Assembly: GCF_002211785.1 (NCBI RefSeq)
Contig: NZ_CP022132.1
Location: 1,612,001-1,676,000, forward strand
Source: Francisella halioticida
GTDB lineage: Bacteria > Pseudomonadota > Gammaproteobacteria > Francisellales > Francisellaceae
Direction of reading: 5' to 3'
DNA: 64,000 nt
The translations under genes and the position numbers were made by a program. Positions 30,788-45,234 of the stretch are shown piece by piece (position 1 is the stretch's first letter; each line of letters starts with the position of its first letter). The notes under the pieces were generated by a model. It searched no databases, was not told the DNA's origin, and worked only from the letters and a program-made list of their open reading frames with translations.

Positions 30788-31095
30788 AGACTCATATTTA
30801 CCCAACAGCGACTAAATATATTTGTTTTAGTTAGGTTTTCTGATTTACACTCATTAAGGTAAGCTACTTCTCTATTAAGATCTGCACTATCTTCATTCAT
30901 TCTAAATCTAGGAGGTAGCTTGATATCAAACCTTTTTGCCCACTTCCTAATTGTTACATGCTTAAAGCCTAAAACTTTTTCAGCATCTTGATAACTTAAA
31001 CCATCCCTTTGACATTTCAGTAGCATTTCTCGTGCTGAACACTTAAATCTATCTTCAACTATTTGTTCAAAGTTCCCTGAATATTGATTTGCCAT
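30760..31095 (-). CDS. Small HTH DNA-binding protein
   Basis: 111 residues. A perfect AAAGGAGG lies upstream of the ATG at 31095, which supports real translation. Residues about 30-58 ([20 protein letters not shown]) look like a helix-turn-helix of the transposase or MerR-like kind, followed by a charged stretch. The C-terminal 28 bp overlap psd on the opposite strand. No transposase core is present, so a free-standing regulator or remnant of a mobile element are both possible. I do not recognise a specific family. Confidence 0.6.
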   Translation of the reverse strand: MANQYSGNFEQIVEDRFKCSAREMLLKCQRDGLSYQDAEKVLGFKHVTIRKWAKRFDIKLPPRFRMNEDSADLNREVAYLNECKSENLTKTNIFSRCWVNMSLYSTIKAKS

Positions 31096-31455
31096 AAAAT
31101 TGAGCCTCCTTTAATTTATAATTAAAAAGTGAATGACCTCGTGAACAAAAAATATTACTTTTTTATCTACAACAAGCTTTTGATAAAGCAAATGTTAAAA
31201 CTTCTAAATTTTAACTTAAAATAAACATAATTATTAAATAATTTATAATTAATGTTAAAGTTAAAAAATTAATTTTAATAAAACATTTATTCGTTAGTCA
31301 TATTACTTAATTATTCTTAATTAGAACAACATTGCATATTAATAATAAATCCTAATTAATTAACACTTTATTATAATATATTGTATTAGTTTTACATATA
31401 ATTTATCCATAATCAATTAAATTAATTATTAAACATTGATTTAAATCACATTCTA
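31096..31455. other. Very AT-rich divergent intergenic region
   Basis: About 360 bases, extremely rich in A and T with many TTAATTA and ATAATTTAT runs, between a minus-strand HTH gene and the plus-strand protease gene. It contains the strong ribosome binding site of the HTH gene at its left end. No ORF, RNA gene or terminator is evident. Divergent promoters are likely but cannot be picked out because nearly any position resembles a -10 box. Confidence 0.5.
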
Positions 31456-32090
31456 ATGGTTCTATTGATGGCAGGAATTCCATTAATATTTGCTATAACT
31501 ATGCATGAGGCTGCTCATGGACTTATTGCAAAACTAAGAGGAGATAATACAGCATATACTCTTGGCAGGGTTACTTTAAACCCTGTCCCTCATATAGATC
31601 CTATTGGAACTCTACTAATTCCAGGAATAATGCTACTATCTTCAATAGCCTCTGGATTTCCTTTCATTTTTGGATGGGCTAAATCAGTACCTGTAGATTA
31701 TAACAAATTAAAAAATCCTAGATTCGATATGGCTTTGGTTGCTGCTGCCGGCCTTTTAGCAAATTTTATAATGGCTTTGTTATGGGCTATAGTTGCAAAA
31801 TATGTAACTTTTCACCCTTATGTTCAAGGAATGCCTTTTACGGCATAATGATAAATATAGTATTAATGATTTTAAATTTAATACCTATGCCCCCGTTAGA
31901 TGGAAGTAAGATTGTAACAGCTTTTCTACCACCATCTCTAGCGTTTAAGTATAACAGCATTCAAAGATACGGCTTTTTTATTTTACTTGCTCTAATAATT
32001 ATTCCATTCAATGGATCAAATTTATTATTTTATATTATGAAGCCATTTATAGTAGCTATTACAAACATTATTCAATTTATTGTCTTCTAA
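31456..32090 (+). pseudogene. Site-2 protease (M50) family membrane protein, frameshifted
   Basis: The first frame (31456-31848) has the zinc motif HEAAHG (residues 18-23), then GRVTLNPVPHIDPIGTLLIPG, all typical of the short YwhC-like M50 group. The second frame, ending 32090, has NLIPMPPLDGSKIV, the third zinc ligand motif. They join near 31834-31845 if one T is added to the T4 run, giving GMPFYGIMINI. The joined length of about 210 residues is the normal size. It could be a recent loss or a sequencing error. The IS at 32153 lies just downstream. Confidence 0.8.
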
Positions 32091-32197
32091 AATAGAAGCT
32101 CAAATTCAAGCCTTCTCTTTATCAAAAAGAGTATAATATGAGCAACTAATCATACCCTCCTATTTGGGACACTTAGGTGTTAAGAAAAGGAGACAAG

Positions 32198-32485
32198 ATG
32201 AGATATACAAAAGAGTTTAAAGATGAAGCTGTTAAATTATGTTTACAACCAGATGCAAATAGACGAGAAATAGCAGATAATTTAGGGGTTAAATATAAAA
32301 CCATTTGCAGTTGGATATCCAAAGCCATGTCAAACCCTCAGAAAGAAATAAAGATAGATTATAAAACGCAGTACCAGCAACTATCTTTTGAAAATACTGA
32401 TTTGAAGAAAAAACTCAAACAGGCAGAAACAGAGCGTGAAATACTAAAAAAGTCAGCAGCGTACTTTGCAAAGCAAAATCTGTAA
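32198..32485 (+). CDS. IS3-family OrfA (copy B)
   Basis: 95 residues from the ATG at 32198, after an AAGGAG ribosome site. HTH in NRREIADNLGVKYKTICSWI, then a coiled coil (QLSFENTDLKKKLKQAETER) and the usual end EILKKSAAYFAKQNL. The OrfA frame crosses A6G, where a -1 shift leads into the orfB frame (RYAFIKEHYKV), as in other IS3 elements. Confidence 0.88.
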   Translation: MRYTKEFKDEAVKLCLQPDANRREIADNLGVKYKTICSWISKAMSNPQKEIKIDYKTQYQQLSFENTDLKKKLKQAETEREILKKSAAYFAKQNL

Positions 32486-32517
32486 GGTACGCCTTTATTA
32501 AGGAGCATTATAAAGTT

Positions 32518-33362
32518 ATGCCAGTAACAACACTATGTAAATCTTTGAATGTGAGCACATCTTCATATTACAGATGGATTCATAAACCTATAGGTAAAAG
32601 GCAATATAATGATGCTGAACTAGATGATGCTATTTTAATGAACATAAATCTAGATATGGAAGTGTTAGGATATACAAAGAGCTTAAAGATATGGGTTGGA
32701 AAGTTACTCAACCTAGAGTATCTAAACGTATGAAATTACTTGGTTTACATGCTAAAGCGGCTCGTAAGCATAAGAAAACTACAGATTCTAACCACAACAA
32801 ACATGTTTATGATAATTTATTAGAACAAAACTTCACTGCTTTATCTGTAAATCATAGGTGGGTTACAGATATAACTTATGTACCTACACAAGAGGGGTGG
32901 CTGTATCTTTGTGTGATTATAGATTTATTCTCAAGATCAGTTATTGGTTGGGCAATGGATTCTAGGATGAAAGCGGATTTAGTTTGTAATGCTTTAAATA
33001 TGGCATTATTTAGAAGAAATTTTCCTAGTGGTGTGATTATACACTCTGATAAAGGGTCACAGTACTGTAGCAAACAATATCAAGACATTATTAAAGAACA
33101 CTGGCTACTATCAAGTATGAGCTCTAAAGGATGCTGTTACGATAATGCTGCTTGTGAAAGTTTCTTTGGAACTTTAAAAGTAGAGTTAGTACATGATGAA
33201 AGATATAAAACTAGAGAAGAAGCTAAACTATCAATATTTGAATATATTGAAGCTTACTATAATACAAAAAGGAGACATTCTACAATAAATTATATGACTC
33301 CATATCAATTTGAATATATAATGGAAAATGAAGTAGTAAACTGTCCCAAATTGACGGGGTAG
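32518..33362 (+). pseudogene. IS3-family transposase orfB (copy B), split by a frameshift
   Basis: The N-terminal part reads MPVTTLCKSLNVSTSSYYRW in one frame and the DDE part MGWKVTQPRVSKRMKLL in another. The break is at the T4 run near 32634: with one T less the frame would read DAIFNEHKSRYGSVRIYKEL, the expected IS3 sequence. Catalytic residues are all present (VTDITYV, HSDKGSQ, CESFFGT). Copies A and C have the same break, so it predates their spread or is tolerated by recoding. Confidence 0.8.
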
Positions 33363-33445
33363 ATCATAATTTAAACATATTAAACTACGGAAAATATGAC
33401 TATAGTTAAACTTCTTGTATGTAAAATTATTAATCGTCAGAAACA

Positions 33446-33476
33446 AAAAAAGCCCTGCTGATTAGGCAAGGCTTTC
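33446..33476 (-). terminator. Rho-independent terminator of the rRNA operon
   Basis: On the minus strand, 40 bases after 5S, the stem GCCTTGC pairs with GCAGGGC (one T-G pair) around a CTAATCA loop, followed by seven T residues. Flanking AAA and TTT extend the stem. It ends the rrn transcript. Confidence 0.88.
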
Positions 33477-33516
33477 ATATTGTGCTCTTGTTGTTGAGAC
33501 TTTGATATTCGAAAAA

Positions 33517-33631
33517 GATGGCGACTACCTACTTTCACCTGAGCAAATGCCAGACTATCATCGGCGTGTTATAGTTTCACTTCTGAGTTCGGAATGGGAT
33601 CAGGTGGTTCCTACAAGCTATCATCGCCAAA
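33517..33631 (-). rRNA. rrf: 5S ribosomal RNA
   Basis: The minus strand reads TTTGGCGATGATAGC at the 5' end and AGGTAGTCGCCATC at the 3' end, with the conserved CCGAACTCAGAAGTGAAAC in between. The terminal helix TGGCGA/TCGCCA pairs fully. It follows 23S and precedes the terminator. Ends are accurate to a few bases. Confidence 0.95.
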
Positions 33632-33652
33632 ACTTTATGTTTTGGATTAAAA

Positions 33653-33676
33653 ATATTTAACAATTCAGCATAGAAA

Positions 33677-33686
<10 letters not shown>
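33653..33686 (-). other. 23S processing stem, 3' arm (pairs with 36559-36592)
   Basis: The 34 bases here, including TTTAACAATT and AGAAATAGACTTAAG, are complementary to 36559-36592 except at two positions that could form G-U pairs. In the transcript the arms bring the 23S ends together for RNase III. Confidence 0.75.
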
Positions 33687-36566
<2,880 letters not shown>

Positions 36567-36616
36567 TATTTCTATACTAAATTGTTAAATATCTCTATAT
36601 CATGCAAATAAAACAA

Positions 36617-36692
36617 TGGTGGAGCCAAGCGGGATCGAACCGCTGACCCCCTGCGTGCAAAGCAGGTGCTCTCCCAGCTGAGCTATGGCCCC
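36617..36692 (-). tRNA. tRNA-Ala (TGC anticodon)
   Basis: The 76-base minus-strand sequence begins GGGGCCATAGCTCAGCTGGG and ends GGCTCCACCA with CCA encoded. The anticodon loop CTTTGCACG gives TGC, and the T-loop GTTCGATCC is normal. It lies in the 16S-23S spacer, proximal to 23S. Confidence 0.97.
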
Positions 36693-36698
36693 AAAAAC

Positions 36699-36775
<77 letters not shown>

Positions 36776-36794
36776 GTATTTTATTTACACTAAA

Positions 36795-36813
36795 ATATAT
36801 TATCTACAAACAC
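36795..36813 (-). other. 16S processing stem, 3' arm (pairs with 38456-38474)
   Basis: ATATATTATCTACAAACAC here is complementary, with one mismatch, to GTGTTTGTATATAATATAT in the leader at 38456-38474. The pair encloses the 16S sequence in the transcript, as expected for RNase III processing. Confidence 0.75.
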
Positions 36814-36871
36814 TAAGCTAAATTATCTGAAAACCAATAGTCAAAGCTTATTATTTTTTTCGTATTTCCGT

Positions 36872-38406
<1,535 letters not shown>

Positions 38407-38540
38407 ATTCTCAAATTCTGACTCTAACTACTGATTACTCAAATTCTTTAACAAAGTGTTTGTATATAATATATCTATTAAATATCTTAAAAGACCTTAG
38501 CCTCTTACCAGCAACATCACTCGTCAGCCGGTGAAGACAT

Positions 38541-38569
38541 ATAATACGCATCATCCATCCAAAACGCAA
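38541..38569 (-). promoter_or_regulatory. Promoter of the rRNA operon
   Basis: On the minus strand -35 TTGCGT (38564-38569) and -10 TATTAT (38541-38546) are separated by exactly 17 bp. Upstream (38571-38600) is AT-rich, including AAAAAAGCGC. The start would lie about 130 bases before 16S. The -10 hexamer is identical to that of the orphan 5S promoter at 2091-2096. No second promoter is clear in the leader. The rest of the gap to the chitinase gene (to 38803) shows no gene. Confidence 0.7.
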
Positions 38570-38803
38570 GCGCTTTTTTGAATATTTTTAAACTTTCTTT
38601 CAATTCCATTCTTCAACATAATATTAGCAACTAATCTCTAAATACATACAGTAAGCAAAATAGTATTAATAACCCAATAAATAAAATACTTTATAGACCA
38701 AATACGACTGTAGCTATTTTTGGAACTTCTATATGTTTTTAAAAAAAAGATCAAATATATTTTAGAATAAATATTTAGATTAAGTAATTGACTAACTTTT
38801 ATT

Positions 38804-41323
38804 CTATAACTTCTGCCATACACCTCCATCTTTAGGATTATCATCACTAGTCCACCACTTAGCTTTATATGTATTTCCATCTAAAGTTACTGTTTGCCCA
38901 CTTGTATATGCAATACCACTTTCCCAAGCACCTCCAGGAATAACTGGTTTTTCCCAAGCACCTCCATTTGATGGAATATCACCTTGCGTCCACCATTGAG
39001 CTGTATATATTTGACCATTATACGTTACCTGATCTCCTTTACTGTACACAGTCTTAGTACTCCATGTTCCTGAAGATGAAGAAGTATCATCGCCTTGATC
39101 ATTTGTTTGATTATCAAACTCTCGCCATACACCCCATTCTCCTGATTGAGTAGGGTTTTCACCTTTAGTCCACCATTGTGCTTCGTATACTACTCCATTA
39201 ACTTCTATTTTTTCACCTTTAGTATAAGCTTTATCTGGATCCCAGTTACTTGTAGCTACATCATCTGTTTGATTTTGATCATTACCACTAGCTGTTGTAA
39301 ATGACAATTTATCTTCTCTAGATTCACCTAAAGCATTAGCAATAACTTCAATATTATAGTTAGTAGCTTTATCTAAATTAGTTAGTATATAGTTTTGAAC
39401 ACTAATATTTTGAGCAATTATATTCCCATTTAGTTTAACTATATATGTAACATTACCATCAAGTTCTGGCTTATTCCAAGATATTGTTGCTGATGTCTCT
39501 GTTACATTATCTACAGATACATAAATGCTATCTGATTGGTATACAGCAGCTACTGCACTTATTAAAGACTTACCATCATCTGTAGAATCTCCATCAGCCT
39601 GCCAGAACATTGTTCCACCAAGCCCTCTACCCATAGCAAATTCTGTTTTCTTAGCTACAGACCAAGCATCATCATAAGTTATAAATGACTTGGTAGATGG
39701 ACTATATGCCCATGGCTGCATCGCAACTTTACCGTACTTATCAAAAATATCTAAATTTGATTTTTCATTATAAAATTGTAAATCTGATAACCCATTTACT
39801 GGTTTTGATGTTCCACAACCAGTTACTGGATCACTAACAGGATTAACTAAACATTTATAGTCAAATACACCATTCTCATAATCACCAAGTCCAGATCCAG
39901 TAATTACTTGGAATAAACCTCCATTTACATCACTATCAACAGCCATTGACCTTGCATATAAAGGTAAACCTACTATTAATTTCTTAGCAGGAACTCCAGC
40001 TTTGATATATGCATCAATAGAATCATGGATTGACCATCCACCAGCTTTACCAATAGATTCACTTAAACTAACACCACTACTAGCACTATCTGTAACATTA
40101 TCTTGTACATCTCCAGATACTTTTCCAGCATTATATCTATTAGCACTATATTGAGATACATCTGGGAATGTTGCAGATGCCTGGAAATATGCAGGAAAAC
40201 CAGCACCCCATGCACCTTGATAGTCATAGTTCATAACATTTATTTCATCCATTAACTCACCAGTTTGTTTCCAGAAATCTGATACTCTATTTGGATTGTT
40301 TGGATCTTCCATTGCTTCAATACGACTTCTAGCCCCATTAACAGCAATTGCCAGATAGTATTTCTTACCATCTTCTTTACCAGCCTTGTCTAACTTAGCA
40401 CGAAGAACTTTAAAGAAAGCTAACATTTTCTTAGCTGGAGCTACATCATTACCATAATCAGACCACCACTCCCAGTCAATATCTATACCATTAAAACCAA
40501 GTTTACGCATCAACCCTACAGACTGTTTAGCAAAAGTCTCCATACTTTGTTGATTTGAAGCTAACTGCTCAAACATCGGAGCTGTTGTAACACCATTATT
40601 CGTCCAACCACCAAATGATAAAAATGATTTTAGATATGGATACTTCTTAGCTGCACGAGCTGCTGCTGAAAGTCCCCATGTATCTGCTGAAGCATCAAGT
40701 GTTTTTATATTACCTGTATCTTTATCAAAACCTATAAATGCATAAATTATTGTATTTAACTTATTATATTTAAAATCATAAGGGTTATATTTGCGTCCCC
40801 ATACAGCCCATTGTGCATAATATGCTGAATTTGTATATCCTGGAGCAGGATCCTTACATATATTTCCAGCACATGGTCTTTCAATTTCAAGATTTTTACC
40901 ATCAATCTTAAGGTCATTAACTAAAGGAACAACAACCCCAGGTAACACAATTGCATTACCAGAATCTGTCCCCATAATATCACAAGATTGCGTTAGATCA
41001 AAAGATCCTCCGTCTTTCAACGTCATTTTGGTTACATAGTCGCCATTGCTACTTTGTGTAGATACAAAATCAACAAGATCTGCTCTAGTTCCAAAACAAT
41101 TACCCCAACCAGCCTTCGGTTTAAAATTGCTTGTAAATTCAACCATCTTTGCTGATGATACATTATTAATATTTAGAACTATTTTATTATTATAATCCTT
41201 AAATGGTGCTTTAAAATCATAAGTCTCAACGCTATTACTCGTAGCTGCTTCTGCTAGTGTAAATGAACATAAACCCATCAGCATATATGATATCGCAGTC
41301 GCTAGCTTCTTTTCCCCAATCAT
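38804..41323 (-). CDS. Secreted GH18 chitinase with carbohydrate-binding modules
   Basis: 839 residues. Signal peptide 1-26 (ends TLAEAA), an N-terminal module to about 150, the GH18 barrel about 160-600, a fibronectin type III domain about 603-680, and three CBM5/12-like modules near 690-735, 745-790 and 793-839, each with the Y.KG..V..NG..Y.AQWWT pattern. The catalytic motif reads NGIDIDWEW: Asp283 and Glu285 are present, but the first Asp of DxxDxDxE is Asn278. It should degrade chitin outside the cell. Francisella is known to secrete chitinases, and these affect biofilm on chitin. Confidence 0.92.
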   Translation of the reverse strand: MIGEKKLATAISYMLMGLCSFTLAEAATSNSVETYDFKAPFKDYNNKIVLNINNVSSAKMVEFTSNFKPKAGWGNCFGTRADLVDFVSTQSSNGDYVTKMTLKDGGSFDLTQSCDIMGTDSGNAIVLPGVVVPLVNDLKIDGKNLEIERPCAGNICKDPAPGYTNSAYYAQWAVWGRKYNPYDFKYNKLNTIIYAFIGFDKDTGNIKTLDASADTWGLSAAARAAKKYPYLKSFLSFGGWTNNGVTTAPMFEQLASNQQSMETFAKQSVGLMRKLGFNGIDIDWEWWSDYGNDVAPAKKMLAFFKVLRAKLDKAGKEDGKKYYLAIAVNGARSRIEAMEDPNNPNRVSDFWKQTGELMDEINVMNYDYQGAWGAGFPAYFQASATFPDVSQYSANRYNAGKVSGDVQDNVTDSASSGVSLSESIGKAGGWSIHDSIDAYIKAGVPAKKLIVGLPLYARSMAVDSDVNGGLFQVITGSGLGDYENGVFDYKCLVNPVSDPVTGCGTSKPVNGLSDLQFYNEKSNLDIFDKYGKVAMQPWAYSPSTKSFITYDDAWSVAKKTEFAMGRGLGGTMFWQADGDSTDDGKSLISAVAAVYQSDSIYVSVDNVTETSATISWNKPELDGNVTYIVKLNGNIIAQNISVQNYILTNLDKATNYNIEVIANALGESREDKLSFTTASGNDQNQTDDVATSNWDPDKAYTKGEKIEVNGVVYEAQWWTKGENPTQSGEWGVWREFDNQTNDQGDDTSSSSGTWSTKTVYSKGDQVTYNGQIYTAQWWTQGDIPSNGGAWEKPVIPGGAWESGIAYTSGQTVTLDGNTYKAKWWTSDDNPKDGGVWQKL

Positions 41324-41672
41324 CTTATTCTCCTCTTGGTGCTCATAATTAATTGTATAAAGATAAAAAAAAAAAATACAACAAAAATTATAATTATTTA
41401 TGATTATTGGAGTCCTTTTAGAAAAACTTAATTTTTTATTATAATTTACAAAAAATTATATAGTCTCGGTATTTTTTGTGCTACTAAAGCTATATGAAAG
41501 ATATTTACTCAAACATAAAAATTTGAATGAAGATTTACGTTAACAAAAAACTAAGCAAATATTCTCGCACAAATATATTTTTTGTAAAATCTAACATTTT
41601 GAAATTCCAAATTTAACTATTCTTATATAGTATTAGAGTAGGGATAGCTGAGAAACAATTAAGGATTTAAGT
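41324..41672. other. Divergent intergenic region between chitinase and kbl
   Basis: About 350 AT-rich bases. It must hold the chitinase promoter (minus strand; AGGAGA lies just before its ATG) and the kbl-tdh promoter. An A-run at 41368-41377 may be a bend or UP element. No ORF or terminator is evident, and I cannot assign -35 boxes with confidence. Confidence 0.45.
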
Positions 41673-42866
41673 ATGAATAAAAATTTCTACAACAACATCA
41701 ATAATAAAATTCAAGAAATAAAAACAGCTGGCACTTACAAAGGTGAGAGAATAATCTCCACTCCTCAAGACCCGGTTATAAGCTTAGAAAACGGCGAAAC
41801 ACTCATCAATTTTTGTGCTAATAATTATCTTGGTTTTGCAAATAATCCTGAAATAGTTGCTTATGCTAAAAAACATATTGAAGAATGTGGCTATGGGATG
41901 GCCTCTGTAAGATTTATTTGCGGTACAAATAGTGTTCACAAGCAGCTTGAAAGAGAATTGAGTGATTTTTTTGAGTTTGAAGATACTATCTTATATCCGT
42001 CCTGCTTTGATGCAAATGCTGGTCTTTTTGAAACTTTACTTACCAAAGAAGATGCTATTATTAGTGATTCTCTTAATCATGCAAGTATTATCGATGGCGT
42101 TAGATTATGTAAAGCTATGAGATTTAGATACAATAACAACGATATGCAAGCTCTAGAAGAGAAGCTTATCGAGGCAGATAAAGCTGGCGCAAGGTTCAAA
42201 ATGATTGCTACTGATGGGGTTTTCTCTATGGATGGTATTATTGCTAACCTTAAAGCTGTCTGTGACTTAGCTGATAAATATAATGCCATTGTAATGGTTG
42301 ATGATTCACATGCATCTGGCTTTGTTGGGAAAAATGGTAAAGGCTCTATAGAACACTGTGGTGTAATGGGTCGAGTGGATATCCTAACAGGAACGTTAGG
42401 AAAAGGTCTAGGTGGAGCATCTGGTGGATATATAAGTGCTAAAAAAGAAATTGTTGATCTACTGAAAAACTTATCAAGACCGTATCTTTTTTCAAACTCT
42501 TTAGCTCCAATTATTGCTAAAACATCTTTAAAAGCTTTAGAAATAACTAAAAACTCTAATGAGCTAAGAGATCAATTACAAGCAAATCAGCAAAGATTTA
42601 GATCCAAAATGACAGCTGCTGGATTTGATCTAATCCCTGGGGAGCATCCTATTATCCCAGTAATGATTTATGATGAGAAGAAAGCTGCTGAGTTTGCTGA
42701 GAGACTTCTTGACTATGGTATATACGTAGTCGCATTTTCATACCCTGTTGTTCCTAAAGGTAAAGCTCGTATTAGAACACAAATGTCTGCAGCACATACA
42801 TTTGAACAAATAGATAAAGCTGTAGAAGCTTTCACTAAAGCAGCTAAAGATCTAGGTATAATCTAA
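41673..42866 (+). CDS. kbl: 2-amino-3-ketobutyrate coenzyme A ligase
   Basis: 397 residues, a PLP-dependent alpha-oxoamine synthase. Signatures: [14 protein letters not shown], the Asp-His region [13 protein letters not shown], and the PLP lysine in [15 protein letters not shown] near residue 243. It converts 2-amino-3-ketobutyrate and CoA to glycine and acetyl-CoA. It has a good AAGGA ribosome site, and tdh follows in the usual operon order. Confidence 0.96.
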   Translation: MNKNFYNNINNKIQEIKTAGTYKGERIISTPQDPVISLENGETLINFCANNYLGFANNPEIVAYAKKHIEECGYGMASVRFICGTNSVHKQLERELSDFFEFEDTILYPSCFDANAGLFETLLTKEDAIISDSLNHASIIDGVRLCKAMRFRYNNNDMQALEEKLIEADKAGARFKMIATDGVFSMDGIIANLKAVCDLADKYNAIVMVDDSHASGFVGKNGKGSIEHCGVMGRVDILTGTLGKGLGGASGGYISAKKEIVDLLKNLSRPYLFSNSLAPIIAKTSLKALEITKNSNELRDQLQANQQRFRSKMTAAGFDLIPGEHPIIPVMIYDEKKAAEFAERLLDYGIYVVAFSYPVVPKGKARIRTQMSAAHTFEQIDKAVEAFTKAAKDLGII

Positions 42867-42923
42867 CAAAGTAATAGAGAATTACTATTTCTCTATTTAG
42901 TTTCATTTTAAAGGATTTAAATT

Positions 42924-43982
42924 ATGAAAGCATTATCTAAATTAAAAAAAGAACCTGGTATATGGATGATAAATGATGCTCCAATGCCAGAGTATGGATA
43001 CAATGATGTTTTAATTAAAATTAGAAAAACTGCTATATGTGGAACAGATCTACATATATACAATTGGGATAAATGGTCTCAAGAGACAATTCCTGTACCA
43101 ATGATTACTGGCCATGAATTTGTTGGTGAGATTGTAGCTAAAGGTAATGGTGTAACAGGATTGAATATTGGTGATAGAGTATCTGGTGAAGGTCATCTTG
43201 TCTGTGGACACTGTCGTAACTGTAAGGCAGGAAAACGCCATCTTTGTCGAGAAACTATGGGAATAGGTGTTAATGTACAAGGGGCATTTGCCGAGTTTTT
43301 AGCTATGCCTGCATCAAATGTTTTTAAACTTCCTGATACAATTTCAGATGAGGTCGCTAGTATATTTGACCCTCTTGGTAACGCAGTTCATACCGCACTC
43401 TCATTTAACCTAACTGGTGAAGATGTACTTATAACAGGAGCTGGACCAATAGGATTAATGGCTATAAAAATTGCTAGATTCTGTGGGGCTCGTAGAATAG
43501 TTATTACAGATGTTAATGAGTATCGCTTAAAAAAAGCTGAAGAGTTTGGCGCAACAGTTGCATTAAATGTAGCACCATATAAAAACCAACAAGAGTTAAC
43601 TATACAAATGCAGAAAGTAATGTCTGACATTGGCATGAGTGAAGGATTTGATGTTGGTTTAGAGATGTCTGGTATTAATTCAGCTATATCAATGATGCTA
43701 GATGTTATGAATCACGGAAGTAAACTATCTTTATTAGGAATAGCTGCAGGAGATGTTTCTATAAACTGGGGAACCATTCTATTCAAAGGCTTAATTCTAA
43801 AAGGTATTTATGGTAGAGAAATGTTTGAAACATGGTATTTAATGTCTAGCATGATTCAAGCTGGTATGAACGTAAGTCCAATAATAACCCATAGGTTACA
43901 TATTGATGATTATAAAAAAGGATTTGAGATAATGAAAAGTGGCAAGTGCGGCAAAGTAATTCTCGACTGGAGTAGCTCATGA
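42924..43982 (+). CDS. tdh: L-threonine 3-dehydrogenase
   Basis: 352 residues, a zinc medium-chain dehydrogenase. Catalytic zinc ligands are in [15 protein letters not shown] and TGHEFVGE; the structural zinc is in [15 protein letters not shown]. The NAD Rossmann motif is [15 protein letters not shown]. It oxidises threonine to 2-amino-3-ketobutyrate, the substrate of Kbl. Its stop TGA overlaps the ATG of the next gene (ATGA), so a transporter is coupled to it. The use of TGA as a stop here shows the standard code. Confidence 0.96.
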   Translation: MKALSKLKKEPGIWMINDAPMPEYGYNDVLIKIRKTAICGTDLHIYNWDKWSQETIPVPMITGHEFVGEIVAKGNGVTGLNIGDRVSGEGHLVCGHCRNCKAGKRHLCRETMGIGVNVQGAFAEFLAMPASNVFKLPDTISDEVASIFDPLGNAVHTALSFNLTGEDVLITGAGPIGLMAIKIARFCGARRIVITDVNEYRLKKAEEFGATVALNVAPYKNQQELTIQMQKVMSDIGMSEGFDVGLEMSGINSAISMMLDVMNHGSKLSLLGIAAGDVSINWGTILFKGLILKGIYGREMFETWYLMSSMIQAGMNVSPIITHRLHIDDYKKGFEIMKSGKCGKVILDWSSS

Positions 43983-45232
43983 AAAAGGTAAACTCCAAAA
44001 AAGTTGATTCTCAATGGGTTTTTACTCTATTTGGTACTGCTATTGGTGCAGGGTTACTATATTTACCTGTTCAAGCTGGGGATAGTGGTTTTTGGGCGCT
44101 ACTAACTGTGATGATATTTGCCCTACCTCTAACATATTACTCACATAGAAATATGGCAAATATTGTAATTATCTCTGAGAATGACGGTATTACTGGTGTT
44201 TTCACTCATAATTTAGGAAAATTTTTTGGTTTAACTTGTGTTATTATTTATTTCTTTGCTATTTTCTTAAATATGCCAATGTATTCTATTGGCTTAAACA
44301 ATGAGCTAAGCAACTTTTTGCTAAATCATAATATTACAGATATAGATTTATCGGCAAATATTTGGTTTAGTTTTAGTATATTAACGACTCTATTAATAAT
44401 AGTTTCTTTAGGCATAAATATTATCCTAAAATTTATGCAACTTATCGTAATTTTCTTAATAGTAATGGTAGTGATATTATCGATATATATTATACCTTTC
44501 TGGAATTACAGTTTTATTACAGATAGTCACTTTAACTTCTCTCAATATATCGTAGGCATCTTAATGGTTTTACCAATATTAATATTATCTATGAACCATT
44601 CTCCTGTTATCTCTAGCTTAGTCGTTTTTTACAAGAACTATGTAAAACTTGATGAGTATGAAGAAAAAATAAAGATATATAAAATACTCAAAATCAATGC
44701 CTTAATACTATTCATCTTTGTACTGCTTTTTGTAACATCTTGTCTACTTAGCACAACTGTTACAGATTTAAGTAGAGCCAATAATAATAACCTATCAATA
44801 GTGACTCTAATCCAAGAGCAACATCATAGTACCATGCTAGACATCTTAGCCCCTATGATTGTCTTTACTGCTATTATAAGTTCATTTATAGGATGTTACA
44901 TAGGCTCAAAAGAAGCTCTAAAATATTTGTTTAAATATTTTTTCAAAAATGTTTGCAATAAAGAAGTATCAGAATCAATAATAAATAAAATATGCATTAG
45001 CTTAATATTTATAATTTTATGGATATGCACAATATGTAATTTTAAAATCCTTAATATTATAGGTATATTAGTAGCTCCGGCTGTTGCTTTTCTACTGTAT
45101 ATTTTACCTGTAATAATTATCTATAAAAATATTAAATGTAAAGCATATAGGAAAGTAATTTTTAATTCGACCTTATTTATAATGGGATTAGTAATTATAT
45201 TTGGATATGTGATTGGGTTGCTAATAAAATAG
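43979..45232 (+). CDS. Amino-acid permease (HAAAP/serine-threonine transporter type)
   Basis: 417 residues with about 11 membrane segments. The start ([20 protein letters not shown]) is the conserved first helix of the hydroxy/aromatic amino-acid permease family, which includes SdaC and TdcC. It overlaps the tdh stop by 4 bp. That coupling makes threonine, or serine, the most likely substrate, an inference from context. It acts in the inner membrane as a proton or sodium symporter. Confidence 0.8.
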   Translation: MKKVNSKKVDSQWVFTLFGTAIGAGLLYLPVQAGDSGFWALLTVMIFALPLTYYSHRNMANIVIISENDGITGVFTHNLGKFFGLTCVIIYFFAIFLNMPMYSIGLNNELSNFLLNHNITDIDLSANIWFSFSILTTLLIIVSLGINIILKFMQLIVIFLIVMVVILSIYIIPFWNYSFITDSHFNFSQYIVGILMVLPILILSMNHSPVISSLVVFYKNYVKLDEYEEKIKIYKILKINALILFIFVLLFVTSCLLSTTVTDLSRANNNNLSIVTLIQEQHHSTMLDILAPMIVFTAIISSFIGCYIGSKEALKYLFKYFFKNVCNKEVSESIINKICISLIFIILWICTICNFKILNIIGILVAPAVAFLLYILPVIIIYKNIKCKAYRKVIFNSTLFIMGLVIIFGYVIGLLIK

Positions 45233-45234
45233 TA

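Larger units (their letters stand above)
32153..33362 (+). mobile_element. IS3-family insertion sequence, type 1, copy B (full length)
   Basis: A 1210-bp element with ends TACCCTCCTATTTGGGACAC and CTGTCCCAAATTGACGGGGTAG, flanked by ATCA on both sides (32149-32152 and 33363-33366). It has the two-frame IS3 layout with a CTAAAAAAG slippery site near 32443. It ends about 85 bp from the terminator of the rRNA operon. This copy has an intact orfA start, unlike copy C, and no deletions, unlike copy A. Confidence 0.92.

Noticed and set aside
38638-38880. Minus-strand frame overlapping the chitinase 3' end
   Set aside because: It overlaps the chitin-binding module in another frame, has no ribosome site and no family resemblance.
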